Source: Nitratireductor kimnyeongensis (GTDB lineage Bacteria; Pseudomonadota; Alphaproteobacteria; Rhizobiales; Rhizobiaceae). From it: a DNA stretch of 64,000 bases. Below, one piece after another: positions 19,262 to 27,833 of this stretch (its first letter is position 1; each line of letters opens with the position of its first letter). The stretch is from positions 868,001-932,000 of the forward strand of contig NZ_CP078143.1 in the NCBI RefSeq assembly GCF_019891395.1, in the 5' to 3' direction. The notes under the pieces were generated by a model. The model had not been told where the DNA came from, made no database searches, and saw nothing but the letters and a program-made list of their open reading frames with translations. Position numbers and translations under genes: made by a program.

Positions 19262-20323
19262 TCAGCGCTCGACTGGTTTGCCGGTTGACTGACGCACATG
19301 AAGTTCCGGCTTGATAAGCTCCTGCGCCGGGTTCACTTCGGCCCCGTTGAGCCGGTCGAGCAGAACGCGCGCAGCCCGCCGCCCCACGTCGCGTTGTCCA
19401 TTCCAAACCGTCGTTAATGCCGGTGTGGCAATCGCTGCCTCTTCGAGGTCGTCATAGCCTGTAACGGAAATGTCTACGCCCGGCACCAGACCGGCACGGG
19501 CGATGCCGTTCATCAGGCCAATCGCGACGAGATCGTTCCAGCATACCGCAGCCGTGGGCTTGTCCTTGAGCGCCAAAAACGCTCCGGCAATCTCGAAGCC
19601 GGCCTGTTTGGTGCGTGGTCCCGGAAAACGCCATTGCGGCTTTATCTCGAGCCCCGCCTTGCCCATCGCATCCACGTAACCCTGATACCGATCACGACCG
19701 GTTGATGTCTGATCTGTACCGCCGATCATTGCTATGCGTGTGTGGCCAAGCGAAATCAGGTGGTTGGTTGCAAGACCGGTTCCATATGCATCATCACCGC
19801 GAAACACCGGCACACGCGCGCCCTCGACAGATCGCGCAATAAGCACTGTCGGCAAACCATTTTCTTCCACAAGGCGAATATCCTGTGGCGGCGTGCCGAT
19901 AGCCGGCGACATAATCACGCCGTCGGCGCCCAGTTGAAGGAGCGTGTCGATGAAGGTGCGCTGCTTTTCAAGCTGATCGTAATGGTTCGACAAAAGAAAC
20001 GTTTGCCGGGAGCGATCCAGTTCAGTTTCGATGGAACGCAGAATTTCGGCAAAGAACGGATTCATGATGTCATGCACCACGACACCGATAATGCCCGAGC
20101 GTGACGTTCTCAAACTGGCTGCGCGCCGGTTATAGATATAACCGATCTCGCGCGCATGCTCCTTGATCCGCTGGCGCGTTGTGTCCGCCACCAGCGGGCT
20201 GTCACGCAATGCCAGTGAAACGGTGGCCGTGGAGACGCCAAGCGCCTCTGCGATGGTGGAAAGCTTGATCTTCTGCGCCAGCCTGAAGTCCCCCACATGC
20301 GGATGGCCGTCGATGTCAGACAT
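19262..20323 (-). CDS. LacI family transcriptional regulator
   Basis: A 353-residue repressor with an N-terminal LacI helix-turn-helix (LSTIAEALGVSTATVSLAL, about residues 21-40) and a periplasmic-binding-like effector domain (IIGVVVHDIMNPFFAEIL onward). The C-terminal ligand domain is complete. It probably controls the downstream dehydrogenase and may control nearby TRAP genes. The ATG at 20323 lacks a clear ribosome site; a shorter start near LAQKIKL is possible. A short palindrome lies upstream at 20385-20395. Confidence 0.92.
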   Translation of the reverse strand: MSDIDGHPHVGDFRLAQKIKLSTIAEALGVSTATVSLALRDSPLVADTTRQRIKEHAREIGYIYNRRAASLRTSRSGIIGVVVHDIMNPFFAEILRSIETELDRSRQTFLLSNHYDQLEKQRTFIDTLLQLGADGVIMSPAIGTPPQDIRLVEENGLPTVLIARSVEGARVPVFRGDDAYGTGLATNHLISLGHTRIAMIGGTDQTSTGRDRYQGYVDAMGKAGLEIKPQWRFPGPRTKQAGFEIAGAFLALKDKPTAAVCWNDLVAIGLMNGIARAGLVPGVDISVTGYDDLEEAAIATPALTTVWNGQRDVGRRAARVLLDRLNGAEVNPAQELIKPELHVRQSTGKPVER

Positions 20324-20384
20324 GGCACGATCCGCAATCGTTCCGTCTGCTCACCAGGAGACGGGTCCGCGAATACACCCTGCC

Positions 20385-20395
20385 TAAACTGTTTA
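20385..20395. promoter_or_regulatory. Palindrome upstream of the LacI gene
   Basis: TAAAC-T-GTTTA is a perfect odd-length palindrome about 60 bp before the LacI start. It could be an autoregulatory operator, but it lacks the central CG of many LacI sites and I found no second copy near the TRAP genes. Confidence 0.3.
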
Positions 20396-20508
20396 AAGAC
20401 CTGATTACGCCACGGATGACTGAAAGGTCAATCAGGATGCGTGTCCGTAATGTCCCCTTCCGGCAAAATCCGATCAGTTTTGTGGGCTAAGGACCGGAAG
20501 ATCAGGGG

Positions 20509-20985
20509 CTAAGCATCGACGTCGACAGTTTCATCGTCGTCGGCTCCCTCGAAACTGGTACCGTTGAGGTTGGCTTCGATTTTCAGAAGAAGATCTGTCA
20601 GGATTTGACGATCTTTCTTTTCGAATCCTTTGAGCGCGATTTTTTCTGTCTTGCGCACAGACTTCTCGATGGCGCGAATCGCCTGCTCGCCATCTTGAGT
20701 TAAGAAGACATAGGCTCGGCGGCCGTCTTCCTTCGATAATCGCTTTTCGAGAAAGCCCTGATTCGCCAGACGATTGATGGTTTTGGTAATCGTTGGCGGT
20801 CGGACCCCCAGAAGATTGGCGAGTTGACTGGGCGTCTGCCCATTCTCCACCGACAACGCCAGCATTAGCTTATCTTGCCCCGCATATAGCCCATACTCTA
20901 AAAGCCGTTCGGCCAGAGCGGTACGTGAAAGCCGAGCAGCCGACTGTAATAAGCCAATGGTCGCGCCCTTTGCAGCTTTGGCCAT
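20509..20985 (-). CDS. MarR family transcriptional regulator
   Basis: A 158-residue winged-helix regulator: QTPSQLANLLGVRPPTITKTINRL is the recognition region, followed by the wing KRLSKEDGRRAYVFLT. The C-terminus ends in an acidic tail (GADDDETVDVDA). GGGGAG precedes the ATG. It is divergent from the creatininase-family gene with about 170 bp between, so it may control that gene; this is inference from position only. Confidence 0.9.
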   Translation of the reverse strand: MAKAAKGATIGLLQSAARLSRTALAERLLEYGLYAGQDKLMLALSVENGQTPSQLANLLGVRPPTITKTINRLANQGFLEKRLSKEDGRRAYVFLTQDGEQAIRAIEKSVRKTEKIALKGFEKKDRQILTDLLLKIEANLNGTSFEGADDDETVDVDA

Positions 20986-21157
20986 ACAAACTCCCCTTTA
21001 GACATCCTCAACGATGAGATAGAACGCCCCGTACACAAAATAGCCCTAAAGCCCTCCATTGCAACCATAGATTGCTCTTGTTTAGACAAATAATTATCCA
21101 CTACTTTCGGATAAGAGTTTTGCCAGATAAATGTCTTGATACATCGCGGGGTACACT

Positions 21158-21922
21158 GTGAACACACAACATAACACCCACGCAATCGCAGAGAAAATCG
21201 CGATCCTGCCGATCGGAGCGACCGAGCAGCACGGCCCTCATCTGTCCCCGGATACAGACTGGGTCATTGCGCAAGGAATTGTAGAAGTAGTCAAAAAAGA
21301 AGTTCCGAAGAATCTGGACGTCGTCGTTCTCCCCGTTGAGAAGATCGGATACTCGATCGAGCACTCCGATTCTCCCACCACCCTAAGCATGACCTTCGAA
21401 GAAGCGGCGAATCGGTGGATCGATATTGGAGCCCAGCAATTCCGAGCCGGTGTGCGAAAACTGGTCATACTGAACGCACATGGGGGGAACTCGCCCTTGC
21501 TCACCATTGTCACGACGGAGCTGCGCGTGCGATTCGGCATGCTGGCTGCGGCCACAAGCTGGACCCGTTTCGGATATCCGCCGGGTCTGGTTTCCGAGGA
21601 TGAGCGAGCACTCGGCATTCACGGGGGCTTTATTGAGACTTCGGTGATGCTTGCCTTGCGCCCAGACCTTGTGGACATGCAGAAAGCGGCGGACTTCCAG
21701 TCCGCTCAGGAGGGGTTCAGAAGCAGCTTCAAGCATCTGCGGGCCTATGGTCCGCACGCCTTTGGATGGATGATGCGGGACCTCGCGCAAGAAGGCGTTA
21801 CTGGAAATGCGTCTGCGGCGAATGCAGAGGCAGGCCGCCATATCATCGCCCACAGCGTTGCCGGCTTCCTCGAGCTGCTGGAAGACGTACACCGGTTCGA
21901 TCTTGGCCATTTTGAACAGTGA
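21158..21922 (+). CDS. Creatininase family amidohydrolase
   Basis: A 254-residue member of the creatininase/creatinine amidohydrolase family. Metal-ligand positions are visible in GATEQHGPHL, the following TDW, ILNAHGGNS and HGGFIETS. Such enzymes open cyclic amides or act on related substrates; family members include creatininase and MftE-like peptidases. The start is a GTG (21158), so the N-terminus before the first metal motif is about ten residues shorter than usual. The substrate is unknown; no creatinase or sarcosine oxidase lies nearby. Confidence 0.85.
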   Translation: MNTQHNTHAIAEKIAILPIGATEQHGPHLSPDTDWVIAQGIVEVVKKEVPKNLDVVVLPVEKIGYSIEHSDSPTTLSMTFEEAANRWIDIGAQQFRAGVRKLVILNAHGGNSPLLTIVTTELRVRFGMLAAATSWTRFGYPPGLVSEDERALGIHGGFIETSVMLALRPDLVDMQKAADFQSAQEGFRSSFKHLRAYGPHAFGWMMRDLAQEGVTGNASAANAEAGRHIIAHSVAGFLELLEDVHRFDLGHFEQ

Positions 21923-21984
21923 CCGTGCAATCGAAGACCCTCGGTCTTATATAGTCGAAAACCATTCTAGTTTTGCGAGAAATC

Positions 21985-23061
21985 ATGTCCGACGTGCAGA
22001 CTGAGACCCCCAGCGAAGCCGAAGCGAAACAGATCCCCGTTACGGTTCTGACCGGTTACCTCGGCTCCGGCAAAACCACCCTTCTGAACCGGATCCTCTC
22101 GGAAGATCATGGCAAGCGCTATGCGGTGGTCGTCAACGAGTTCGGTGAGATCGGCATCGACAACGACCTGATCGTGGAATCCGACGAGGAAATCTACGAG
22201 ATGAACAATGGCTGCGTTTGTTGCACCGTGCGCGGCGATCTCGTGCGTGTGGTCGAAGGCCTGACCCGGCGCACGGGCCGGTTTGACGCCATCGTGGTGG
22301 AAACGACGGGCCTGGCCGATCCGGCACCGGTGGCGCAGACTTTCTTCATGGATGACGATGTGCGCGCCAAAACGCGGCTCGACGCCGTTGTTGCCCTGGT
22401 GGATGCCAAGCATCTGCCACTGCGCCTCAAGGATTCCAACGAAGCGGAAGATCAAATCGCCTTCGCCGATGTCGTGATCATCAACAAGACCGATCTTGTC
22501 ACCCCTGAAGAACTCGCCGCCGTCGAGGCAACGATCCGGGCGATCAACCCGATGGCGCGCATCCACCGCGCCGAGCGCGCCGGCGTATCGCTCTCGGATG
22601 TGCTGGACCGAGGCGCGTTCGATCTGAAGCGTGTTCTCGACAACGATCCGCACTTCCTCGACCATGATGATCCCGACCATGAGTGCGGCCCGGACTGCGA
22701 TCACGATCATCATCATCACGACCATGATCACGGGCACCATCACGGCGAAGCATCTCCCATTCATGATGCGGGCGTGAAATCGCTTTCCCTGCGTGCGGGC
22801 GAGATGGATCCGAAGAAGTTTCTCCCATGGCTTGAGAAAACCACGCAGATGGACGGCCCGAACATTCTGCGCCTGAAGGGCATCATCGCATTTGCCGGCG
22901 ATCCCGACCGTTTCGTGGTGCAGGGCGTGCACATGATCATTGAAGGTGATCATCAGCGGCCCTGGCGCGAGGACGAGAAGCGCGAGACGAGACTCGTCTT
23001 CATCGGGCGCGATCTCGATACCGAGCGTCTGCAACGCACGTTCGAAGCCTGTCAGGCCTGA
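21985..23061 (+). CDS. CobW/COG0523 family metal-handling GTPase
   Basis: A 358-residue G3E GTPase. Walker A is GYLGSGKTT, the metal-binding CxCC motif is NNGCVCCTVRGDL, and the G motifs ETTGLADP and INKTDLV follow. A His/Asp-rich stretch (about residues 225-255, including DHDHHHHDHDHGHHH) probably binds zinc. The CobW C-terminal domain ends the protein. ATG 21985 is chosen; TTG 21973 is less likely. Members act as metallochaperones, often for zinc under limitation. The WD40 gene starts three bases after its stop. I found no clear Zur box upstream. Confidence 0.92.
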   Translation: MSDVQTETPSEAEAKQIPVTVLTGYLGSGKTTLLNRILSEDHGKRYAVVVNEFGEIGIDNDLIVESDEEIYEMNNGCVCCTVRGDLVRVVEGLTRRTGRFDAIVVETTGLADPAPVAQTFFMDDDVRAKTRLDAVVALVDAKHLPLRLKDSNEAEDQIAFADVVIINKTDLVTPEELAAVEATIRAINPMARIHRAERAGVSLSDVLDRGAFDLKRVLDNDPHFLDHDDPDHECGPDCDHDHHHHDHDHGHHHGEASPIHDAGVKSLSLRAGEMDPKKFLPWLEKTTQMDGPNILRLKGIIAFAGDPDRFVVQGVHMIIEGDHQRPWREDEKRETRLVFIGRDLDTERLQRTFEACQA

Positions 23062-23064
23062 AGC

Positions 23065-24039
23065 ATGCCCACCGTTGCACCGCTTGAGCTCGACAATCAC
23101 TGCATCGCCGTCGCCTGGCTGAATGACATTCCGCATTTCGCACTGGCGGACGGCGTCGTGCATCGCCTCGACAATGGCCATAAATGGACCGAGGTCCATG
23201 ATGGCCTTTTGGCTGCCTGCACTGATGAGAAAAACGCCAGCCTCATCACCGGGGGAGAAGACGGGCGCGTGGCGAAGATTTCATTCGAGGGGTCGGTGGA
23301 AACGCTGGCGGAGATCGGGCGCAAATGGGTGACGAGCGTGGCGGCCGGTCCGCAGGGCGCGGTCGGATTTGCGGTCGGGCGCAATGCCTATGTGCGCTTT
23401 GCAGACGGAAAACAGCGTGAATTTCAACACCCGCGTTCGGTAGAGGACGTTGCGTTCGCGCCGAAGGGAATGCGCCTCGCCGTCGCCCGCTACAATGGCG
23501 CAACGCTGCATTTTCCGGCGACCGACGGCAAGCCGACGGAACTGGAATGGTCCGGCGCGCATACTAGCATCACCTTTTCACCGGACGGGAAATTTCTCGT
23601 CAGCACAATGCAGGAAAACGCTCTTCATGGCTGGAAGCTCGCCGATGGAAAGCATATGCGCATGGCCGGCTATCCGGCAAAGGTGAAGAGTTTTTCCTGG
23701 AGCACGAAGGGCAAGTGGCTCGCCACCTCCGGCGCACCGGGCGCTGTCATCTGGCCATTTCAGGCCAAAGATGGCCCGATGGGCAAGGCGCCGCTCGAAC
23801 TTGGCACACGGGGCGACACGATGGTGACGCAGGTGTGTTGTCACCCCACGGAGGACATTGCTGCAATCGGATATGCCGATGGCATGATCCTCGCCGGGCG
23901 TTTCGCGGATCAGAAAGAGGTCTTGCTGCGCAGACAAGGCAAGGGTGCGATCACCGCCATCGCCTGGGATGATGAGGGGCGTCGTCTCGCCTTTGGCACT
24001 GAAACCGGCGAAAGCGGCGTGATCGATATCGCTGGCTGA
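23065..24039 (+). CDS. WD40-repeat protein paired with the COG0523 GTPase
   Basis: A 324-residue beta-propeller-like protein with no signal peptide or membrane segment. WD-like blades can be seen as repeated strands such as DVAFAPKGMRLAVARYNGAT, SITFSPDGKFLVSTMQENAL, SFSWSTKGKWLATSGA and AIAWDDEGRRLAFGTETG. It begins immediately after the COG0523 gene, so the two are translated from one message. A scaffold role in metal handling is an inference from this pairing. Confidence 0.82.
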   Translation: MPTVAPLELDNHCIAVAWLNDIPHFALADGVVHRLDNGHKWTEVHDGLLAACTDEKNASLITGGEDGRVAKISFEGSVETLAEIGRKWVTSVAAGPQGAVGFAVGRNAYVRFADGKQREFQHPRSVEDVAFAPKGMRLAVARYNGATLHFPATDGKPTELEWSGAHTSITFSPDGKFLVSTMQENALHGWKLADGKHMRMAGYPAKVKSFSWSTKGKWLATSGAPGAVIWPFQAKDGPMGKAPLELGTRGDTMVTQVCCHPTEDIAAIGYADGMILAGRFADQKEVLLRRQGKGAITAIAWDDEGRRLAFGTETGESGVIDIAG

Positions 24040-24147
24040 TCCTTCGCGCCCCCAGCGATCTTCTCTTGCGACAGACGCGCGGTCCTATAGCGTTCGCTTC
24101 CGAACGACCACAGAATGGAGCAGGTGGTGAAGAACAGGCGAACAGCA

Positions 24148-24798
24148 ATGGATGCCCCTCCCCGGCTGGACCTCAACCCCACCACCTATCAACACCTGCT
24201 AAAGACAGCCCGTCGCCACGCTTCGCACCTCGTCGAAGCCGAAGACCTCGTCCATGAAACGCTGATCGTCGCACTCACGGTCGACAAGCGTCCGGAGGTG
24301 GCAAATCGCGCCTGGTTGCAGGGCGTGATGCGCAATGTGGCGGCGACCAAACGGCGCTCGGCCGTCCGCCGGGTAATACGCGAGAACGCCGCAGACATTT
24401 CCGGATCCGGCTCCGAAGCCGTTCTTCCGGCCGAATTCCTGGTGAACCTGCCAAGAAGCCAGAGGATTGTCGCGCTCCTCGCTCTGGGCGGCCATACGCG
24501 CAAGGAAATCCGCCATCTCCTGCGCATATCCGATGCAGGTCTGCGGCAACGCATTGCTGCACTGCGCGCGCGCTGGCGCAATGAAGCCCACGAGAGCGGT
24601 CATCCGGGTGAAGAGCACTTGTCGGGCACGCTCGCCTTCGGCGCAATCCGGCAAAACCTCCTTCCGCTCGCCCGTCACAGCGGGGCATTCCTTGCAAGTC
24701 ATGACCCCGATGGACATCTCTTCGCGATCAGTTTTTCTTCTTCCCAGCCTCACGAAACGGGTTTCTGCGGCAATAGGAAAGCAGAACCAGCAGTGTAA
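24148..24798 (+). CDS. Sigma-70 family (ECF-like) factor with extra C-terminal segment
   Basis: A 216-residue protein. An ECF region 2 core lies in about residues 10-75 (TYQHLLKTARRHASHLVEAEDLVHET) and a region 4 helix-turn-helix near 115-145 (LALGGHTRKEIRHLLRISDAGLRQRI). After it are about 65 residues without recognisable domain. No anti-sigma factor gene is adjacent. Start choice is uncertain: ATG 24148 gives the family-like length, ATG 24115 adds 11 residues. A VOC protein gene follows 15 bp downstream and is probably co-transcribed. Confidence 0.78.
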   Translation: MDAPPRLDLNPTTYQHLLKTARRHASHLVEAEDLVHETLIVALTVDKRPEVANRAWLQGVMRNVAATKRRSAVRRVIRENAADISGSGSEAVLPAEFLVNLPRSQRIVALLALGGHTRKEIRHLLRISDAGLRQRIAALRARWRNEAHESGHPGEEHLSGTLAFGAIRQNLLPLARHSGAFLASHDPDGHLFAISFSSSQPHETGFCGNRKAEPAV

Positions 24799-24813
24799 CA
24801 TCAGGAGACCCAC

Positions 24814-25203
24814 ATGCTTTCCAACATTCGCATCGGCAATATCTGCTACTACGTCAACGACATCGACCGGACGGAGGCGTTCTATCGCGATGTGGTTGGA
24901 CTCGATGTCCAGCGGATGGAGGGGGACGAGGAGACGGGCGACTGGCTTCTTGCCAGCATCGAAAACAATATCGAGCTTATCTTCTTTCAGATGGAATCCC
25001 ATCCCGGCAACACCCCCATCGTGGTGTTCGATTTATCTGAAGGGGGTATTGATGAAGTCGTGACGGGGCTGGCTGAAAAGGGCGCGACGATCGTCACGCC
25101 CGTCAGTCACGCGCCGGGCGGCTGGTCGGCGGAGTTTGCCGATCCGGATGGACACGTTCTTTCCGTCTATCAGCCGGAAGACCGACCGCGCAGCCGTGTG
25201 TAG
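24814..25203 (+). CDS. VOC (glyoxalase/bleomycin resistance-like) family protein
   Basis: A 129-residue single VOC domain with two beta-alpha-beta-beta-beta modules. ICYYVNDIDRTEAFYRDVVGLDV starts the first and SAEFADPDGHVLSVYQP ends the second. The protein may bind a metal or small molecule; the substrate is unknown. AGGAGACCCAC precedes the ATG. It follows the sigma-like gene directly, so its role may be linked to that stress or regulatory gene. Confidence 0.87.
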   Translation: MLSNIRIGNICYYVNDIDRTEAFYRDVVGLDVQRMEGDEETGDWLLASIENNIELIFFQMESHPGNTPIVVFDLSEGGIDEVVTGLAEKGATIVTPVSHAPGGWSAEFADPDGHVLSVYQPEDRPRSRV

Positions 25204-25236
25204 AATATTTCGGCCAATCCGGTCGAGTGGGCGGGA

Positions 25237-26508
25237 TTAGCGTACCAGAACCACACGCAGATCGTTGACATTCGTGCCGGTAGGACCCGGCACGAACAGA
25301 TCACCGAGCGTGTCGAACGCGCCCCAGGCGTCATGTTTGGCCAGAAGCGCCTTCGGATCGTGCCCTGCCTGACGCAACCGCACGACCGTGTGGTGATCGG
25401 CAAAGGCACCCGCATTGTCTTCGGAACCGTCTATGCCGTCAGTGTCGGCGGCGAAAGCGGAAACGCCCGCGACACCCTCGATGCCAAGCGCAAGGGCCAG
25501 CAGAAACTCGGTGTTGCGACCGCCACGGCCTCCCTTGCCAGAAAGCGTCACCGTGGTCTCCCCTCCGGACAACAGCATGACCGGCTTCTGGAAAGGCCGG
25601 TCCTTCGCGGCGATCTCACGCGCGATTGCCGCGTGAAACCCACCCGCTTCTCGCGCCTCGCCTTCTATCGCATCAGACAGGATCACGGCCGGCACGCCCT
25701 GCTTCTCGGCTTCGCGAGCCGCCGCTTCGAGCGAACGGGCGGCCGAGGCAATAACGTGGACCTCATTCTGCGCAAATCGCGCATCATCGGGAGATGGAGC
25801 ATCGGCCTGCGGCGAAGCAAGATGCTGCATGACGGCCTCGGGCAGATCCATGCCGAAGGCTTCCACAATGGCCAGCGCATCGGCGCGGCCTGCGGAATCG
25901 GGAACGGTGGGCCCGGAAGACACAAGAGCCGGGTCGTCCCCCGGTATGTCGGAGACCACGAGCGACACGACACGGGCAGGATGTGCGGCAGCCGCCAACC
26001 GGCCTCCCTTGATCGCGGAAATGTGCTTGCGGACAGTGTTCATGGCCGAGATGGGCGCACCGGAGGCAAGCAATGCCTCGTTGACGGCTATCTCATCGGC
26101 GAGCGTCAGGGAGCCTGCAGGTGCAGGAAGCAAAGCCGAGCCACCACCACACACCAGCGCGATCACCAAGTCATCCGGTCCGAGACCGGCAACTGTTTCC
26201 ATGAGACGTTTCGCGCCGGCAAGGCCTGCCTCATCCGGCACCGGATGCGCTGCCTCCAGCACTTCTATGACGCGGGTTGGCGCACCGTATCCGTAGCGGG
26301 TGACGACAGTGCCCTCAAGCGGGCCATCCCAAGCCTCTTCAAGCGCTGCCGCCATTTGCGCTGCGCCCTTGCCGGCACCGACAACGATCGTGCGCCCCTT
26401 GGGCTTTGGCGGAAGGAACCTTCGAATCGTTTTGGAAGGGTCAGCGGCAGAGACGGCAGCCTCGAACAGGGTTGTGAACAATGTTTTCGGATCGATGCTG
26501 CGGTTCAA
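25237..26508 (-). CDS. Glycerate 2-kinase (MOFRL family, TtuD/GckA-like)
   Basis: A 423-residue class II glycerate kinase making 2-phosphoglycerate from D-glycerate. N-terminal domain features include VVGAGKGAAQMAAALE and VCGGGSALLPAPAGSLTL; the C-terminal MOFRL domain holds LSGGETTVTL and GGRNTEFLLALAL. I chose the TTG at 26508 (LNRSIDPKTLF) because GAGGGGG lies just upstream and the length fits the family; longer readings overlap guaD. It is 14 bp downstream of guaD and fits glyoxylate assimilation at the end of purine degradation. Older databases may call it hydroxypyruvate reductase. Confidence 0.9.
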   Translation of the reverse strand: MNRSIDPKTLFTTLFEAAVSAADPSKTIRRFLPPKPKGRTIVVGAGKGAAQMAAALEEAWDGPLEGTVVTRYGYGAPTRVIEVLEAAHPVPDEAGLAGAKRLMETVAGLGPDDLVIALVCGGGSALLPAPAGSLTLADEIAVNEALLASGAPISAMNTVRKHISAIKGGRLAAAAHPARVVSLVVSDIPGDDPALVSSGPTVPDSAGRADALAIVEAFGMDLPEAVMQHLASPQADAPSPDDARFAQNEVHVIASAARSLEAAAREAEKQGVPAVILSDAIEGEAREAGGFHAAIAREIAAKDRPFQKPVMLLSGGETTVTLSGKGGRGGRNTEFLLALALGIEGVAGVSAFAADTDGIDGSEDNAGAFADHHTVVRLRQAGHDPKALLAKHDAWGAFDTLGDLFVPGPTGTNVNDLRVVLVR

Positions 26509-26522
26509 ATGCGCCCCCTCAT

Positions 26523-27830
26523 TTACAAGGCGCTTTTGACCGCCTCTCCTGAGACATAGGTTTCTACGATTGCGCGGTCGTCGGCAAGCGTTTGAAGCAG
26601 GAAAAGCTCCTCTGCCAATGTTTCCACACATTCCATGCGCAGCTTCATGACCGGTGTCGCCCGCGCGTTCAAAACGACGATATCGGCGTCCGTGCCCGGA
26701 TCCAGCGTGCCAATCCGCTCCGACAGGGACAACGCCTCGGCATTGCCGCGCGTGATCTGCCAGAAGGAGGCGAGCGGGTTCAGCTTCTCACCATTGAGCG
26801 CGATCACCTTGTAGCCCTCGTCCATGGTGCGCAGCATGGAGTAATTGGTGCCACCGCCCACATCGGTCGCCGAGGCGAGCCTCAGCGGCTTCTCACGCCT
26901 GCGATAGCGCTGATAGTCGAACAGGCCGGAGCCGAGAAAGAGGTTTGAGGTGGGGCAGAACACGGCGACCGAGCCCGTGTCCGAAAGCACATCCGCCTCG
27001 CGCTCGGAAAGATGAATGCAATGGCCGAAAAGTGCCTTCGGCCCAAGGAGGCCATAATGCTCATAGATGCCGGTGTAGTCGGGCGCGTCGGGGTACAGAT
27101 CCAATGTGAAGGCGATCTCTTCATGATTCTCGGACAGGTGCGTCTGCAAGTGCAGATCGGGGAACTCCCGCATCAGCGCCGACGCCATCTCCATCTGTTC
27201 CGGGCTCGAGGTGATGGCAAAACGCGGCGTGACAGCATAGTGGAGCCTGCCCCTTCCATGCCACGCGCCGATCAGCGCCTTGGTATCGTCATAGGATGTT
27301 TGCGGCGTATCCGTGAGGGCAGCAGGCGCTTCGCGGTCCATCATCACCTTACCGCCAACAACGCACATGTTGCGCGCCAGCGCCTCGCCGAAAAAGGCCT
27401 CAGCGCTTTCCTTGTGAACCGAGCAATAGGCGGCCACGGTGGTCGTGCCATTGCGCACCAACTCATCAAAGAAAAGCCGGGCAATGCGGCGGGCATGCTG
27501 AATGTCGGAGAATTTCGTTTCTTCAGGAAAGGTGTAATTGTTCAGCCAGTCCAGAAGCTCGGCGCCATAACTCGCAATCACCTGCATCTGCGGGAAATGC
27601 GCGTGGGCGTCGATGAAGCCCGGCAGGATGAGATGTGGGCGATGGTCCACCACCTGATGCCCTGCTGTGGCGGTGGCCACGACCTGCGCATGGCTGCCGG
27701 AAGCGAGAATGACGCCATCTTCGACCAGAACCGCACCGTCTTCCTCGAAAAGACAGGCCTCGTGATCGTCGATGCTGCGCGGCTCGGCCTTGAACGAGAG
27801 AAGCCTTCCACGGATGAGTTTCTGTGCCAT
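26523..27830 (-). CDS. guaD: Guanine deaminase
   Basis: A 435-residue amidohydrolase that turns guanine into xanthine plus ammonia. The metal motif HAHFPQ sits in LPGFIDAHAHFPQ (about residue 75), later ligands in QTHLSENHEE and GHCIHLSERE, and the catalytic Asp lies in ATDVGGGTNYSML. The length is normal for GuaD. It starts a few bases after the puuD stop, with GAGGAGG in the end of puuD serving as its ribosome site. It supplies xanthine for the XDH encoded in the same locus. Confidence 0.95.
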   Translation of the reverse strand: MAQKLIRGRLLSFKAEPRSIDDHEACLFEEDGAVLVEDGVILASGSHAQVVATATAGHQVVDHRPHLILPGFIDAHAHFPQMQVIASYGAELLDWLNNYTFPEETKFSDIQHARRIARLFFDELVRNGTTTVAAYCSVHKESAEAFFGEALARNMCVVGGKVMMDREAPAALTDTPQTSYDDTKALIGAWHGRGRLHYAVTPRFAITSSPEQMEMASALMREFPDLHLQTHLSENHEEIAFTLDLYPDAPDYTGIYEHYGLLGPKALFGHCIHLSEREADVLSDTGSVAVFCPTSNLFLGSGLFDYQRYRRREKPLRLASATDVGGGTNYSMLRTMDEGYKVIALNGEKLNPLASFWQITRGNAEALSLSERIGTLDPGTDADIVVLNARATPVMKLRMECVETLAEELFLLQTLADDRAIVETYVSGEAVKSAL

Positions 27831-27833
27831 GCG

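Noticed and set aside
19215..19406. N-terminal extension of the hydroxyacid dehydrogenase into the LacI gene
   Set aside because: The residues are basic and non-family; a TTG at 19214 with AGGAG upstream fits the family start.
21923..21984. Possible Zur box before the COG0523 gene
   Set aside because: The region contains TATATAG but no palindrome resembling known alphaproteobacterial Zur sites.
22660..22760. CAT/GAT-rich stretch that looks like a short repeat
   Set aside because: It encodes the His/Asp-rich metal loop of the COG0523 protein and is explained by coding.
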